A DNA stretch of 64,000 nt. Source: Komagataeibacter diospyri (GTDB lineage Bacteria > Pseudomonadota > Alphaproteobacteria > Acetobacterales > Acetobacteraceae). The translations under genes were made by a program, and so were the position numbers. Positions 55,233-64,000 of this stretch are shown here, in pieces; the first letter of the stretch is position 1, and each line of letters starts with the position of its first letter. The stretch covers positions 62,001 to 126,000 of the forward strand of contig NZ_BDLU01000054.1 of NCBI RefSeq assembly GCF_006538165.1. The letters are read 5' to 3'. The notes below the pieces were generated by a model that was not told the origin of the DNA, ran no database searches, and saw only the letters and a list, made by a program, of their open reading frames with translations.

Positions 55233-57737
55233 ATGAAGACGGGCCGGGATTTCTATAGCGCAGTAAAACGTCAGGTACGGGTCGCGGGGGGACGCGCCGG
55301 ACTGGCCGGTCTGCGGATGCCGGGACTGAAGACACGGCTGCGTGCCATGTCCTGCCTGGTGGGGACCGTCTGTATCGCCACGGGGGCAGATGCGTGGGCA
55401 CAGACAGCCACGCCCACCACACCGGCACAGCACCGCCATGTCACGCCAGGGCATGTTGCGGCGGCACAGCCGAAGACTGCCACCCCGGCACAGCCCGCGG
55501 GTATCGTGGACCAGCAGGGGCCGGAAACGATCCGCGTTGCCTCGTCCCGTCAGGCGCGTGATGGCGGCGGCGGCATGATGCGGCTGGAAACGGCGCCACA
55601 TGCGGTCCAGACCATTGGCAAGCAGTTCATTGAAATGCGTAATCCGACCAGCACCGCACTGGATCTGGTCAAGAACCTGCCCAGCATGAACGTGACCACA
55701 CCCGATCCGTCAGGTATGGAAGGTGGCCAGATCCAGACCCGCGGCCTGACCGATCTGGATATGGGACTTATGCTGGATGGTGCACCCGCAGCGGCGGCGA
55801 AGTATCTCAACGAGGATATCGATTCCGAAAATCTGGAAAGCGTGGAAGTCACGCCCGGCAGTTCCGCCACGGACCTGCCCGCCATGTCCGCTGCAGGCGG
55901 TGTGATGAACGAGCGTTCCCACACGGCATCGCACAAATTCGGTGGCATGACCGACTTCTCCTACGGGACGAACAACATGTCGCGTGAGTTCATCCGCCTT
56001 GAATCGGGCGATATCGGCAAGACCGGTATCCGTAGCTACTTCTCGTTTTCCAACACGCATTCACGTTCGTGGATGGGTTCGGGCATCAACCAGCGCAAGC
56101 ATATCGATTTCGGGCTGCAGAAGGACTGGGACAACGGATCCAATGCCAGGCTGTTCGTGTCATGGAACTCCGAGGACTTCACGATCGACGCCTATCCCGA
56201 CAGCACGGCGTTCTACAACTACAAGCACACGGGCACCGGTTACGGCCGTAATTCCGACCCGACCAGCGACAACTACTGGAAAAACAACAACGACCACTGG
56301 AACCAGATTTTCCTGACGGCGCCGATCCATGTCGTGCTGCCTGCGAAATTCGCCTTCGACCTGCAGCCCTATTTCAGCTTCGGGCAGGGGTGGGATGCCT
56401 CACCGGGGAACAATACCCTGTACGGCCAGAACTGGAGCGCGTCCGAAAACCGGAACTACACCAGCTATTTCCTGGAAAACGAAGCCCGACAGGTCGGCGC
56501 GGTCGCCAAGGTGAGTTACGACATCGACCGGCACAACCATCTTTCGTTTGGGTACTGGTATGAAAACAACCAGACCATCCAGAACTATCCCACTGGGTAC
56601 ACCATGGCGAACGGGGCGGCACCCAGCCCCAACTGGCAGCAATATCAGGGTACGGCCGCCAATGGGTACGGCATTACCGGTGTTAATGCCGGTTATGAAC
56701 TGCATTCGCTGTTCATTCAGGATACCGCGAAGTACTTTAACGACAAGCTGCAGATCCATGCGGGCTTCAAGTTCGTCATGTCTGATGCATGGAACAAGGG
56801 CTGGGCAGCCAATTCCGATGCGCGCAAGTGGGTTTATGGCCAGAATGGGCAGCAAACGGGCCATAACGGCGCCAATACGACTGAACCCCTGCCGCAGCTT
56901 TCCATCAGCTACACCTTCAACGATCATCACCAGATCTATGTGAATGCCGAGGGCGATTACCGTCAGCCGAGTGCTACGGATCTGGGCTGGCTGTCACCCA
57001 CGACGGGTTCACCCATGCTGAAAAACCAGTATTCCATCAAGGAAGAACTGGGTTATCGCTATCACGACAAATACGTGATGCTTGACCTGTCACTGTTCAA
57101 CTACAATGTGACGAACCGTATTCTCAGCACCTATCTGGGCGCCAACCAGTACATGCCGATCGAGGGTGGCAACCAGACCATGCGTGGCTTTGACGTCATG
57201 ATCGCCAGCCGCCCGTTCCACGGGTTCAGTCCCTACGCTTCGTTTGAATACCTGCACGCAACGCAGGATTCCAATGTAGTGGACTCCAACCCGTTTGATG
57301 CCAGCTATGGCAAGACGATCGCGGCAAAAGGCCAGCAGGCCATCATGGCGCCGCATGTGATGGCAAACTTTGGCCTGACCTATAAGTACAGGGGTTTCTT
57401 TGCCAATGCTGCCGTGCACTACACGGGTCCGCAGTCTGTCGCGCTGGACAACAGCGAGCGCATGCCCGGCTACGTGACCGATACCCTGTCGCTGGGATAT
57501 CACTTCAAGCCGTTCATGTATGCCAAGTCGCCTTCCTTCAAGCTGAACTTTAGCAACCTGACCGGTTCCATCGTGCGGACAGGGGCCATGGGGGCCATCT
57601 ATCATGCCGGCAGCCAGAGCGGCAGTTATCCGGTGTTTTATGGTGCATCCAGCCCCACGGGTCGTGCAGCAGACGGCAACTCCTTCATGGTCGAGCCACG
57701 CTTCACCATGACCGGCACGATTTCCACTTCCTTCTGA
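55233..57737 (+). CDS. TonB-dependent outer-membrane receptor
   Basis: 834 residues. An extended leader ends in a signal sequence (LRAMSCLVGTVCIATGADAWAQ). A probable TonB box (PETIRVASS, about residue 97) and a plug domain (VQTIGKQFIEMRNPTSTALD, LVKNLPSMNV, IQTRGLTDLDMGLMLDG) come before a beta-barrel ending in the terminal Phe typical of outer-membrane proteins. It presumably imports a siderophore or another large ligand; the ligand is unknown. It stands just after the TonB/Exb motor operon, which suggests they work together. A terminator hairpin follows. Confidence 0.93.
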   Translation: MKTGRDFYSAVKRQVRVAGGRAGLAGLRMPGLKTRLRAMSCLVGTVCIATGADAWAQTATPTTPAQHRHVTPGHVAAAQPKTATPAQPAGIVDQQGPETIRVASSRQARDGGGGMMRLETAPHAVQTIGKQFIEMRNPTSTALDLVKNLPSMNVTTPDPSGMEGGQIQTRGLTDLDMGLMLDGAPAAAAKYLNEDIDSENLESVEVTPGSSATDLPAMSAAGGVMNERSHTASHKFGGMTDFSYGTNNMSREFIRLESGDIGKTGIRSYFSFSNTHSRSWMGSGINQRKHIDFGLQKDWDNGSNARLFVSWNSEDFTIDAYPDSTAFYNYKHTGTGYGRNSDPTSDNYWKNNNDHWNQIFLTAPIHVVLPAKFAFDLQPYFSFGQGWDASPGNNTLYGQNWSASENRNYTSYFLENEARQVGAVAKVSYDIDRHNHLSFGYWYENNQTIQNYPTGYTMANGAAPSPNWQQYQGTAANGYGITGVNAGYELHSLFIQDTAKYFNDKLQIHAGFKFVMSDAWNKGWAANSDARKWVYGQNGQQTGHNGANTTEPLPQLSISYTFNDHHQIYVNAEGDYRQPSATDLGWLSPTTGSPMLKNQYSIKEELGYRYHDKYVMLDLSLFNYNVTNRILSTYLGANQYMPIEGGNQTMRGFDVMIASRPFHGFSPYASFEYLHATQDSNVVDSNPFDASYGKTIAAKGQQAIMAPHVMANFGLTYKYRGFFANAAVHYTGPQSVALDNSERMPGYVTDTLSLGYHFKPFMYAKSPSFKLNFSNLTGSIVRTGAMGAIYHAGSQSGSYPVFYGASSPTGRAADGNSFMVEPRFTMTGTISTSF

Positions 57738-57756
57738 TCATCATCACACACGGCAA

Positions 57757-57790
57757 ACCCCGTCTTTTGCAAAAAAGGCGGGGTTCTTTG
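57757..57790 (+). terminator. Terminator-like hairpin after the receptor gene
   Basis: AACCCCGTCTTTT and AAAAAAGGCGGGGTT form a stem around GC, followed by CTTT. The core resembles hairpin 1 of the dispersed repeat (copies A-C), so it may be a recruited relic of that repeat. Confidence 0.65.
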
Positions 57791-57848
57791 TGTCAATGCT
57801 GTCCCGTCGTAGCGAAAACGCGGGGGCAGTCAGCTTGGGAAACGGATT

Positions 57849-59222
57849 GTGAAAACAGGCCCGATACACCCCGTTGATGAAATGCTGCCCGCGGGCATGC
57901 TGTTTGCCTTTGGCCTGCAGCATGCGCTGGTCATGTACGCCGGTACGGTCGCCGTGCCGCTGGTCTTTGCCGCGGCCATGCACCTGTCACCGGCACAGAC
58001 TGTCCTGCTGATCAATTGCGGGCTGATGACATCGGGTATCGCCACGATCATCCAGAGCATCGGTATAGGCGAATTCGGTTCCCGCCTGCCCATCGTGCAG
58101 GGGTCATCCTTCGCCATGCTGGCGTCCATGCTTCTGATCGGCCAGATATACGGGGTGCGCTCGGTCTTTGGCGCAGTCATTGGCGCGGGGCTGGCGATGG
58201 TGGTGCTGGCGCCGGTCATGGCGCGGCTCATGCGGTTTTTTCCGCCTGTGGTGATCGGCTGCCTGATTACGATCATCGGCCTGACGCTGGTGCCGGTGGC
58301 GGGGCGGTGGATTGGCGGCGGCACACCTGGCGCGCCCGATTTTGGCAGCATAGCAAACCTTGGGCTGGCGTTTGTCACCATCCTCATCACCGTGGGGGTG
58401 CAGGCGTGGGGCAGGGGGTTCGTGGCCAATATCAGCGTGCTGGTCGGGCTGATCGCGGGCAGTATCCTCGCGGCCCTGTGCGGCATGGGGCATTATGGCA
58501 TGGTGGCGGATGCCCCGTGGTTTGCCGTCAGCATGCCCTTTGCATTCGGGCTGCCGGAATTCCAGGTCATGCCGGTGGTCATCATGCTGCTGAGCATGGT
58601 CATCATCGTAGCCGAAACGACCGGCAACTGTCTGGCCATTGGTCGCGTGGTTGATATGCCGGTGACCGACGCCACTATTGCGGGCGCGCTGCGGGCGGAT
58701 GGCCTGTCCACCATGCTGGGCGGGATGTTCAACAGCTTTCCCTACAACGCCTTTACGCAGAATACCGGGCTGATCGCCATAACCGATATCCGAAGCCGCT
58801 TTGTCGTGGCTGCCGCTGGTGTGGTCATGATCGGACTGGGGCTGTTTCCCAAACTGGGCGCGCTGATCGCGGCCCTGCCGCCGCCGGTGCTGGGGGGATG
58901 TGGTCTGGTCATGTTCGGCATGACCACCATTGGTGGCATACGTGAACTGCTGCATGTGCGTTTTCAGGGGACACGCAATGGCCTGATTGCCGCCGTGTCC
59001 ATTGGTCTGGGCGTATTGCCCATGGCATGCCCGGACCTGTTTATCCATCTGAACGGGCTGGCGCGGCTGCTGCTGGGCAATGGCGTGCTGTTGTGTATCC
59101 TGTCGGGCGTACTACTCAACCTGCTGGTGGGACGCAGAAGCAGTACGCCTGATGTGGAGGATGCCGCGGTTCAGGGGGCAAAAGACACACCGACCCTGTC
59201 GCAGACTGTCAGGACTGGTTAA
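57849..59222 (+). CDS. Nucleobase:cation symporter-2 family permease (uracil/xanthine type)
   Basis: 457 residues, 12-14 predicted membrane helices. FGLQHALVMYAGTVAVPLV (QH motif) and QNTGLIAITDIRSR (the NAT signature Q/E/H-N-x-G-x4-T) are family hallmarks, with ETTGN in an earlier helix. It imports a purine or pyrimidine base by proton symport; xanthine/uric acid-type substrates are the best guess, which would fit adenine salvage through ade about 10 kb away. The start is GTG at 57849 after GGGAA. Confidence 0.9.
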   Translation: MKTGPIHPVDEMLPAGMLFAFGLQHALVMYAGTVAVPLVFAAAMHLSPAQTVLLINCGLMTSGIATIIQSIGIGEFGSRLPIVQGSSFAMLASMLLIGQIYGVRSVFGAVIGAGLAMVVLAPVMARLMRFFPPVVIGCLITIIGLTLVPVAGRWIGGGTPGAPDFGSIANLGLAFVTILITVGVQAWGRGFVANISVLVGLIAGSILAALCGMGHYGMVADAPWFAVSMPFAFGLPEFQVMPVVIMLLSMVIIVAETTGNCLAIGRVVDMPVTDATIAGALRADGLSTMLGGMFNSFPYNAFTQNTGLIAITDIRSRFVVAAAGVVMIGLGLFPKLGALIAALPPPVLGGCGLVMFGMTTIGGIRELLHVRFQGTRNGLIAAVSIGLGVLPMACPDLFIHLNGLARLLLGNGVLLCILSGVLLNLLVGRRSSTPDVEDAAVQGAKDTPTLSQTVRTG

Positions 59223-59570
59223 GGGCAGCCTTTCAGGGACGGAAAGGATTGTGCAGATCAGCGTTATTGTCGTCCCGGTCGTTTTCAGGCATGTGCCAGC
59301 CCTGTGTTTGCACGATGTTGCCTTTCAGCCGGGTAAAAAGAACCACATAAACCGGAACAGTGTTCAGCCGGTTCATGTTTTCACGGAATCCGGTGTGCCT
59401 GTACACGGCCTTGGTAAAATACAGGCCGCATATATGGTTGCGGGGGCAGATAGGGTCTGTCGCCTGTGAGCAGCAGACGTCGTTTCTCCGCCAGGGTGCA
59501 GGCATTTGGCCATCAAGATAACAGGACAGATGCCGCCATTTAGCCTGCGCAGGTTGGCGCGTAATGGCTT
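59223..59570. other. 348-bp gap between convergent permease and MFS genes
   Basis: Both flanking genes end here. The frame at 59233-59661 on the minus strand overlaps the MFS gene and lacks coding character. I see no terminator with a T-run and no other feature. Confidence 0.4.
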
Positions 59571-60962
59571 TCAGGCTGTGCTGCTGCGGGGTCGGAAGAC
59601 AAGGCGGCTGGCGCTGCACAGCATGCCGATAAAGGCGACAGCCGACCCGAATCCCAGGCAACTGCGTTCCGCGTCATGCGCGATCAGGCCAAAGACCATG
59701 GCCACGCACATGGCCCCGGTGGCCTGCCCGCACTGGCGCGCGATCTGCACCATGCCCGACGCGCCGCCCGAACGTCCTGGTGGCGCGGTAATCATCATGA
59801 TGCGGTTGTTGGGGGGCTGGAAAACACCAAACCCCATACCCGCAATCGTGATGCGCCACGCAATGTCGTACCATTCCGGGTGGGGTGGCAGGAAATAGAG
59901 CGTCAGAAACCCCATTGAGGTCATGAACAGCCCGACTGATGACAGGATGGCAGCCGGTACCCGGTCTGTCAGTCGGCTTATGACGGGGGCAACGGCCATG
60001 ATGCCGACCGGCCACGGTGTCATGAGCAGCCCTACGATGGATGGCGGGTAATGGAACATCGACTGCAGCGTGAACGGAAAGGAAATCATGAACAGGTTGG
60101 AGGAGACAAAGGCCACGAATCCGACCAGTGTACCCATGCGGAAGGCGGGAATACGCAGCATGTCCACCGGGAACATGGGGTGTGCCCGCCCGCGCTGGCG
60201 GCGTACCAGCAGCCAGCCCGCGACAATCCCGGTCAGCAATAGTGCGATGACCTGCGGCATGCCTGCATGGTGCGCCACCGAATCCCCCGCCATGATCAGC
60301 GCGCCGAAGGCCAGTACGTTCAGCAGGGCGCTGATTCCGTCAAACGTTCCCGCGCTGAGGGGCGTGCGCGGCAGGGAAACCAGCGCCAGCACAAGGGCTG
60401 TCAGCCCCAGCGGAATGTTGATCAGGAACAGCCATGGCCATGTGGCGACCGTCAGGATGATGGAGGCTACCGTCGGCCCGCCGCCTACGCCCAGCGCCAC
60501 CATCACGCCATTCAGCGCAATGCCGCGACCAAGGATGGCATGGGGATAGATGAAGCGGATCAGCGCGATGCTGACACTCATGATGCATGCGCCACCCACG
60601 CCCTGTACCGCGCGCGCCAGTGACAGCATGAGCAGCGAATGCGACAGCGCGCAGAACAGTGATGCCACCGTCAGCAGGGCCAGGCCGATCTGGCACAGCC
60701 GCGCAAAGCCGATGCGTGAACCCAGCGCCGCCATGGGCAGCAGCGAGACCACGCTGGCCAGCTGGTAGGAATTGACGATCCACACTGCTGATGCGGGCGA
60801 GACATGGATATCCTGCGCAATGGTGGGCAGGGCGACATTGGCGATGGCGTAATCCAGCAACGCCAGCAGAACCGACAGCGCCACGGCGGTTACCGCGCGG
60901 ACGCGGGCCGCGCCATGCAGGCCTTCGCCTTCGGTCAGGACAGGGGTCGATCGGGGGGGCAT
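59571..60962 (-). CDS. MFS transporter, DHA2 (EmrB/QacA) drug-exporter family
   Basis: 463 residues, about 14 membrane helices. LDYAIANVALPTIAQDIHVS is motif D1 of the DHA2 family (LD-x2-I-x-NVALP), followed by WIVNSYQLASV, GSRIGFARLCQIGL (motif A region), ARAVQGVGGACIMSVS (motif B with Arg) and GVGGGPTVASIILT (motif C). A proton-driven exporter of toxic compounds or acids is likely; the substrate is unknown. No regulator adjoins it. ATG at 60962 has only a weak ribosome site. Confidence 0.9.
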   Translation of the reverse strand: MPPRSTPVLTEGEGLHGAARVRAVTAVALSVLLALLDYAIANVALPTIAQDIHVSPASAVWIVNSYQLASVVSLLPMAALGSRIGFARLCQIGLALLTVASLFCALSHSLLMLSLARAVQGVGGACIMSVSIALIRFIYPHAILGRGIALNGVMVALGVGGGPTVASIILTVATWPWLFLINIPLGLTALVLALVSLPRTPLSAGTFDGISALLNVLAFGALIMAGDSVAHHAGMPQVIALLLTGIVAGWLLVRRQRGRAHPMFPVDMLRIPAFRMGTLVGFVAFVSSNLFMISFPFTLQSMFHYPPSIVGLLMTPWPVGIMAVAPVISRLTDRVPAAILSSVGLFMTSMGFLTLYFLPPHPEWYDIAWRITIAGMGFGVFQPPNNRIMMITAPPGRSGGASGMVQIARQCGQATGAMCVAMVFGLIAHDAERSCLGFGSAVAFIGMLCSASRLVFRPRSSTA

Positions 60963-61080
60963 GGCAGCGGCTTTTCAGGCGGGAGTATCTGTTATGATAA
61001 TGTAACGGCATGTGGTCGCGCCGCAATGCCCCGGTATCCATGCGGATACGGGGGACGACCGTGCGGCAGGATATTTAAGG

Positions 61081-62361
61081 TCAGCCCTGTGCGTTGAGCG
61101 CGCGCTGGCCGATGTCATGGCGGTAGATGCCATCGGGCCAGTTAATGACCTGAACGGCTTCATACGCACGGTCGCGGGCCTGCCGCAATGTGTCCCCCGT
61201 GGCGCAGACCGCCAGCACGCGACCGCCTGCGGCCACCAGTTCGCCTGCCGCATCCTGCTTCGTGCCCGCCTGGAATACATGCACGCCCGGCATGGCTTCG
61301 GCCGCTGCGATATTGCGGATCACGCCGCCGGTCACCGGCTTGCCGGGATAGCCACGCGCGGCCATGACCACGCTTATGGACGACTGGTTGGAAAAGCGGA
61401 TATCGGTCTGTTCCAGTTGCCCCTTCGCCACGGCGGCAAGGGCGGCCAGCAGGTCGCTTTCCAGACGGATCAGCAGGGCCTGTGCTTCCGGGTCGCCAAG
61501 GCGGACATTGTATTCGATCAGTTGCGGGCCGGTCCGGGTCAGCATGATGCCTGCGAAAATGATGCCGGTGAACGGCGTGCCGCGACGCGCCATTTCACGC
61601 AGCATGGGGCGCACCAGCAGGTCCAGCGCCGCTTCCTGCTGCGCACGGTCAAACCCGGTGGGGGGAGAAACAGCGCCCATGCCGCCGGTATTGGGGCCGG
61701 TATCGCCATCGCCAATGCGTTTGTGGTCCTGCGCCGCGCCGATCAGCACGGCGGTTTCCCCCGCGCAGAAGGCGAACAGGGAGACCTCATCCCCCATCAG
61801 GCAGTCCTCGATCACCACGCTGTGGCCCGCCTGTCCCAGCGTGCCGTCGGTCATCATGTCGGTAATCGCCTGCTCGGCCTCGGCTGCACTTTGGGCCACG
61901 ACCACGCCCTTGCCTGCCGCAAGGCCATCGGCCTTCACCACGACCGGCGCGCCATGACGGCGCACGTAATCCAGTGCGGGACCGGCTGCGTCAAAGCGTT
62001 CCCACCGCGCGGTGGGAATGCCTGCTGCATCACAGACTTCCTTGGTGAAGGTCTTGCTGCCTTCCAGTGCCGCGGCAGCCTGCGTGGGACCGGCGCAGGC
62101 AATGCCCGCTTTGGCGCAGGCATCGGCAATGCCCGCCACCAGTGGCGCTTCGGGGCCGGGCACGACCAGGTCGATGCGCTCACGCTGCGCCAGCGCAATC
62201 AGTCCCGGTACGTCATCGGCGCGGACGGGGCAGTTCGTGCCCAGCGCCGCAGTGCCCGGATTGCCCGGCGCAATGAACAGGGCATCAAGCAATGGCGACC
62301 GCGCAATGGCAGCGGCCATGGCATGTTCCCGTCCGCCTGATCCAACCAGCAGCACCCGCAT
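61081..62361 (-). CDS. purD: Phosphoribosylamine-glycine ligase
   Basis: ATP-grasp enzyme joining phosphoribosylamine and glycine, the second step of purine synthesis. 426 residues. The N-terminal MRVLLVGSGGREHAMA, the HGAPVVVKADGLAAGKGVVV ATP-grasp loop, GDGDTGPNTGGMGA and EYNVRLGDPEAQ are diagnostic. The start is taken as ATG at 62361; a GTG directly before it at 62364 is also in frame. It is divergent from xseA with 66 bp between. Confidence 0.97.
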   Translation of the reverse strand: MRVLLVGSGGREHAMAAAIARSPLLDALFIAPGNPGTAALGTNCPVRADDVPGLIALAQRERIDLVVPGPEAPLVAGIADACAKAGIACAGPTQAAAALEGSKTFTKEVCDAAGIPTARWERFDAAGPALDYVRRHGAPVVVKADGLAAGKGVVVAQSAAEAEQAITDMMTDGTLGQAGHSVVIEDCLMGDEVSLFAFCAGETAVLIGAAQDHKRIGDGDTGPNTGGMGAVSPPTGFDRAQQEAALDLLVRPMLREMARRGTPFTGIIFAGIMLTRTGPQLIEYNVRLGDPEAQALLIRLESDLLAALAAVAKGQLEQTDIRFSNQSSISVVMAARGYPGKPVTGGVIRNIAAAEAMPGVHVFQAGTKQDAAGELVAAGGRVLAVCATGDTLRQARDRAYEAVQVINWPDGIYRHDIGQRALNAQG

Positions 62362-62427
62362 CACTCGTTTCTCCCGTTTTTCATCTCTGCCCTTTCGGGG
62401 TGGCCGTCTCTATCATACCTTGCGCGG

Positions 62428-63888
62428 ATGGATGAACAGTTTCCCGACTCCGGCCGCGCCATGGGCGGCAATACCCCGGAATTTTCGGTCGCCGAGATTT
62501 CAGGGGCCATCCGCCGGGTGCTTGAAGGCACGTTCGGCCGTATTCGCGTGCGTGGTGAAATCACGGAATTCATGCGCGCCCGGTCCGGGCACCTGTATTT
62601 CGCGCTCAAGGACGAAGGGGGCAAGCTGTCCTCCGTCGTGTGGCGGGGGACCGTGCCGCGGCTGGGGCTGAAACCGGAAAACGGGGTGGAGGTCATCGCC
62701 ACGGGCCGGATTTCCTCCTACGGCGAACGGTCTTCCTACCAGATGGTGATCGACCGGCTGGAATATGCAGGTGAGGGTGCGCTACTGGCCCGGATCGAAC
62801 GCCTGCGCCTGCGCCTTGCGGCGGAGGGCCTGTTCGATGCGGACCGCAAGCAGCCACTGCCCTTCCTGCCGCGTGTGATCGGGGTGGTCACATCGCCACA
62901 GGGCGCGGTGCTGCATGATATCCGCACCACCATTGCCCGCCGCTTTCCCCATCCCGTCCTGGTCTGGCCGGTGGCGGTGCAGGGAGAAGATGCGGCCGAA
63001 CAGATCGCCCGTGCCATCACGGGTTTTGACGCGATTACGGGGGACGGTACGGTACCTCGTCCCGATGTGCTGATCGTTGCGCGTGGCGGTGGGTCGCTGG
63101 AAGACCTTATGGCGTTCAATGACGAAGCCGTGCTGCGTGCGGTAGCGGCGTGCCGTATCCCGGTGATTTCCGCCGTGGGGCATGAAACGGATACGACACT
63201 GGTCGATTTCGTGTCCGACTGCCGCGCGCCAACGCCCACGGCGGCGGCGGAAATGGCGGTGCCGGTGCGTGCCGAACTGGAGGCGGGCCTTGCGCAGCGT
63301 GATGCGCGTCTGCGCGGTGGACTTGGGCGCACGCTGCAACTGGCGCGCGCACGTCTGGACCGGGCGGCGGCGGGGTTGCCGGACCTGCCCGCCGTTGTGG
63401 AAAATGCCCGGCGGCGGCTGGATGACCGGGCCTACCGGCTGGATCTGGCGCTGCCAACGCGGATGGAACAGTTGCGCAGCCGCCTGCGTAATGCGTCCGA
63501 CCGGCTGCCCGCGCCGCAGATGGTCCTTGCCCTGCGCCGCGCGGACCTTGCGCGTGTTGACGCGGCATCCCGGCAGGCCATGGCCGGTTTCCTGCATCGC
63601 CGCGTTTCCACATTGCGTGGCCTGCGTGTACCGCCCGCCATGCTGGTGGCGCAGCTGCATGCCAGCACCAGCCGCCTTGCCGGGGCGGCTGGGCAGTTGG
63701 CCTCCCTTTCCCCGCAGGCCGTGCTGGAACGTGGTTACGTGCTGGTGACCGACAGCGCGGGCAAACCCCTGGCACATGCGGCACAGGCCCGCCGGGCGAC
63801 ACAGGTGACCCTGACCTTTGCCGATGGCAAGGTCGCGGCCCGTCCCATCGGTCCGGGAAAAACGCAGCAGGGGCATCTGGATCTGTAA
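62428..63888 (+). CDS. xseA: Exodeoxyribonuclease VII large subunit
   Basis: Single-strand exonuclease subunit that works with XseB (not in window). 486 residues: an N-terminal OB fold (FSVAEISGAIRRVLEG ... VRGEITEF ... GHLYFALKDEG) and a catalytic core with IGVVTSPQGAVLHDI, ARGGGSLEDLMAFNDEAV and the VGHETDTTLVDFVSDCRAPTP segment that ends the family signature, then a coiled-coil region. In alphaproteobacteria purD and xseA are commonly neighbours. Confidence 0.97.
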   Translation: MDEQFPDSGRAMGGNTPEFSVAEISGAIRRVLEGTFGRIRVRGEITEFMRARSGHLYFALKDEGGKLSSVVWRGTVPRLGLKPENGVEVIATGRISSYGERSSYQMVIDRLEYAGEGALLARIERLRLRLAAEGLFDADRKQPLPFLPRVIGVVTSPQGAVLHDIRTTIARRFPHPVLVWPVAVQGEDAAEQIARAITGFDAITGDGTVPRPDVLIVARGGGSLEDLMAFNDEAVLRAVAACRIPVISAVGHETDTTLVDFVSDCRAPTPTAAAEMAVPVRAELEAGLAQRDARLRGGLGRTLQLARARLDRAAAGLPDLPAVVENARRRLDDRAYRLDLALPTRMEQLRSRLRNASDRLPAPQMVLALRRADLARVDAASRQAMAGFLHRRVSTLRGLRVPPAMLVAQLHASTSRLAGAAGQLASLSPQAVLERGYVLVTDSAGKPLAHAAQARRATQVTLTFADGKVAARPIGPGKTQQGHLDL

Positions 63889-63908
63889 TGCACATACAGG
63901 CACGAAAC

Positions 63909-64000
63909 ATGACGATAACGATACGATTCTGCGCCATGGGCGCCGCCCTGCTGCTGGCGGGGTGCGCGGGACAGGCGGCGCACCGGCCCGCACCCCGTCC
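63909..64000 (+). CDS. Lipoprotein, N-terminal part (runs off the window)
   Basis: ATG at 63909 opens a frame that continues past the window end. The 30 visible residues form a lipoprotein signal: MTITIRFCAMGAALLLAGC with lipobox LAGC, cleavage before Cys19, then a Pro/Ala/His-rich start of the mature chain. It lies 20 bp after xseA and may be cotranscribed. The family cannot be told. Confidence 0.7.
   Translation, partial: MTITIRFCAMGAALLLAGCAGQAAHRPAPR

Noticed and set aside
59233..59661. 142-residue minus-strand frame after the MFS gene
   Set aside because: Overlaps the true MFS 3' end and has no protein-like features.
61012..62340. 442-residue open frame antisense to purD
   Set aside because: Shadow of purD; purD has all ATP-grasp motifs.

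Overview
The window looks like chromosomal DNA of an acetic acid bacterium (Alphaproteobacteria, Acetobacteraceae), most likely Komagataeibacter or a close relative. The family call rests on GC-rich coding with strong third-position bias, an sdhCDAB operon, a sucA-sucB-lpd operon with a lipoyl-fused Lpd, and an aerobic-type cobalamin cluster. The genus call rests mainly on a tandem pair of PAS-GGDEF-EAL genes with the layout of the pdeA/dgc pairs that set c-di-GMP for cellulose synthesis in K. xylinus. It also rests on a dispersed palindromic repeat that I recall from such genomes. I saw no tRNA, rRNA, CRISPR array or intact insertion sequence.

Layout. 1-10.4 kb: tail of a membrane protein, an XRE regulator behind a striking palindrome, a CX5R phosphatase, the sdhCDAB operon, asd, zwf and small envelope or redox proteins. 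10.5-18.2 kb: zapE, then the 2-oxoglutarate dehydrogenase operon sucA-sucB-lpd closed by a strong terminator. 18.4-22.5 kb: a phosphodiesterase with a DosP-like heme PAS domain, followed by a diguanylate cyclase with a flavin-type PAS domain and a damaged EAL domain. 22.8-25.2 kb: feoA-feoB and a Cys-rich membrane peptide behind a Fur-like site.

25.2-40.7 kb is a cobalamin region. A cobalamin riboswitch at about 39.5-39.7 kb leads the long minus-strand operon DUF1636-cobW-cobN-cobG-cobH-cobI-cobJ. The units cobK, cobL-cobE-cobM, cbiD and cobB lie in alternating directions beside it. Oxygen-dependent CobG coexists with CbiD in place of CobF. A degenerate histidine phosphatase and an orphan CbtB cobalt-transport subunit close the region.

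40.8-51.4 kb: an AcuI-type reductase, a nitroreductase, ilvE, a small unknown gene between two inverted repeat copies, thiC under a TPP riboswitch, and adenine deaminase (ade). Downstream of ade is an unusual overlapping set: a tyrosine recombinase, a protein with an Api92/YubB-like C-terminus and a ScpA-type kleisin. 51.4-59.2 kb: a long AT-rich gap, then tonB-exbB-exbD-exbD, a TonB-dependent receptor and a nucleobase permease. 59.5-64 kb: a DHA2-type MFS exporter, purD, xseA and the start of a lipoprotein gene.

The most unusual elements are the recombinase/Api92-like/kleisin unit, the O2- and redox-sensing c-di-GMP pair, the hybrid corrin pathway with a catalytically dead-looking phosphatase next to orphan cbtB, and the dispersed palindromic repeats, two of which bracket a gene.
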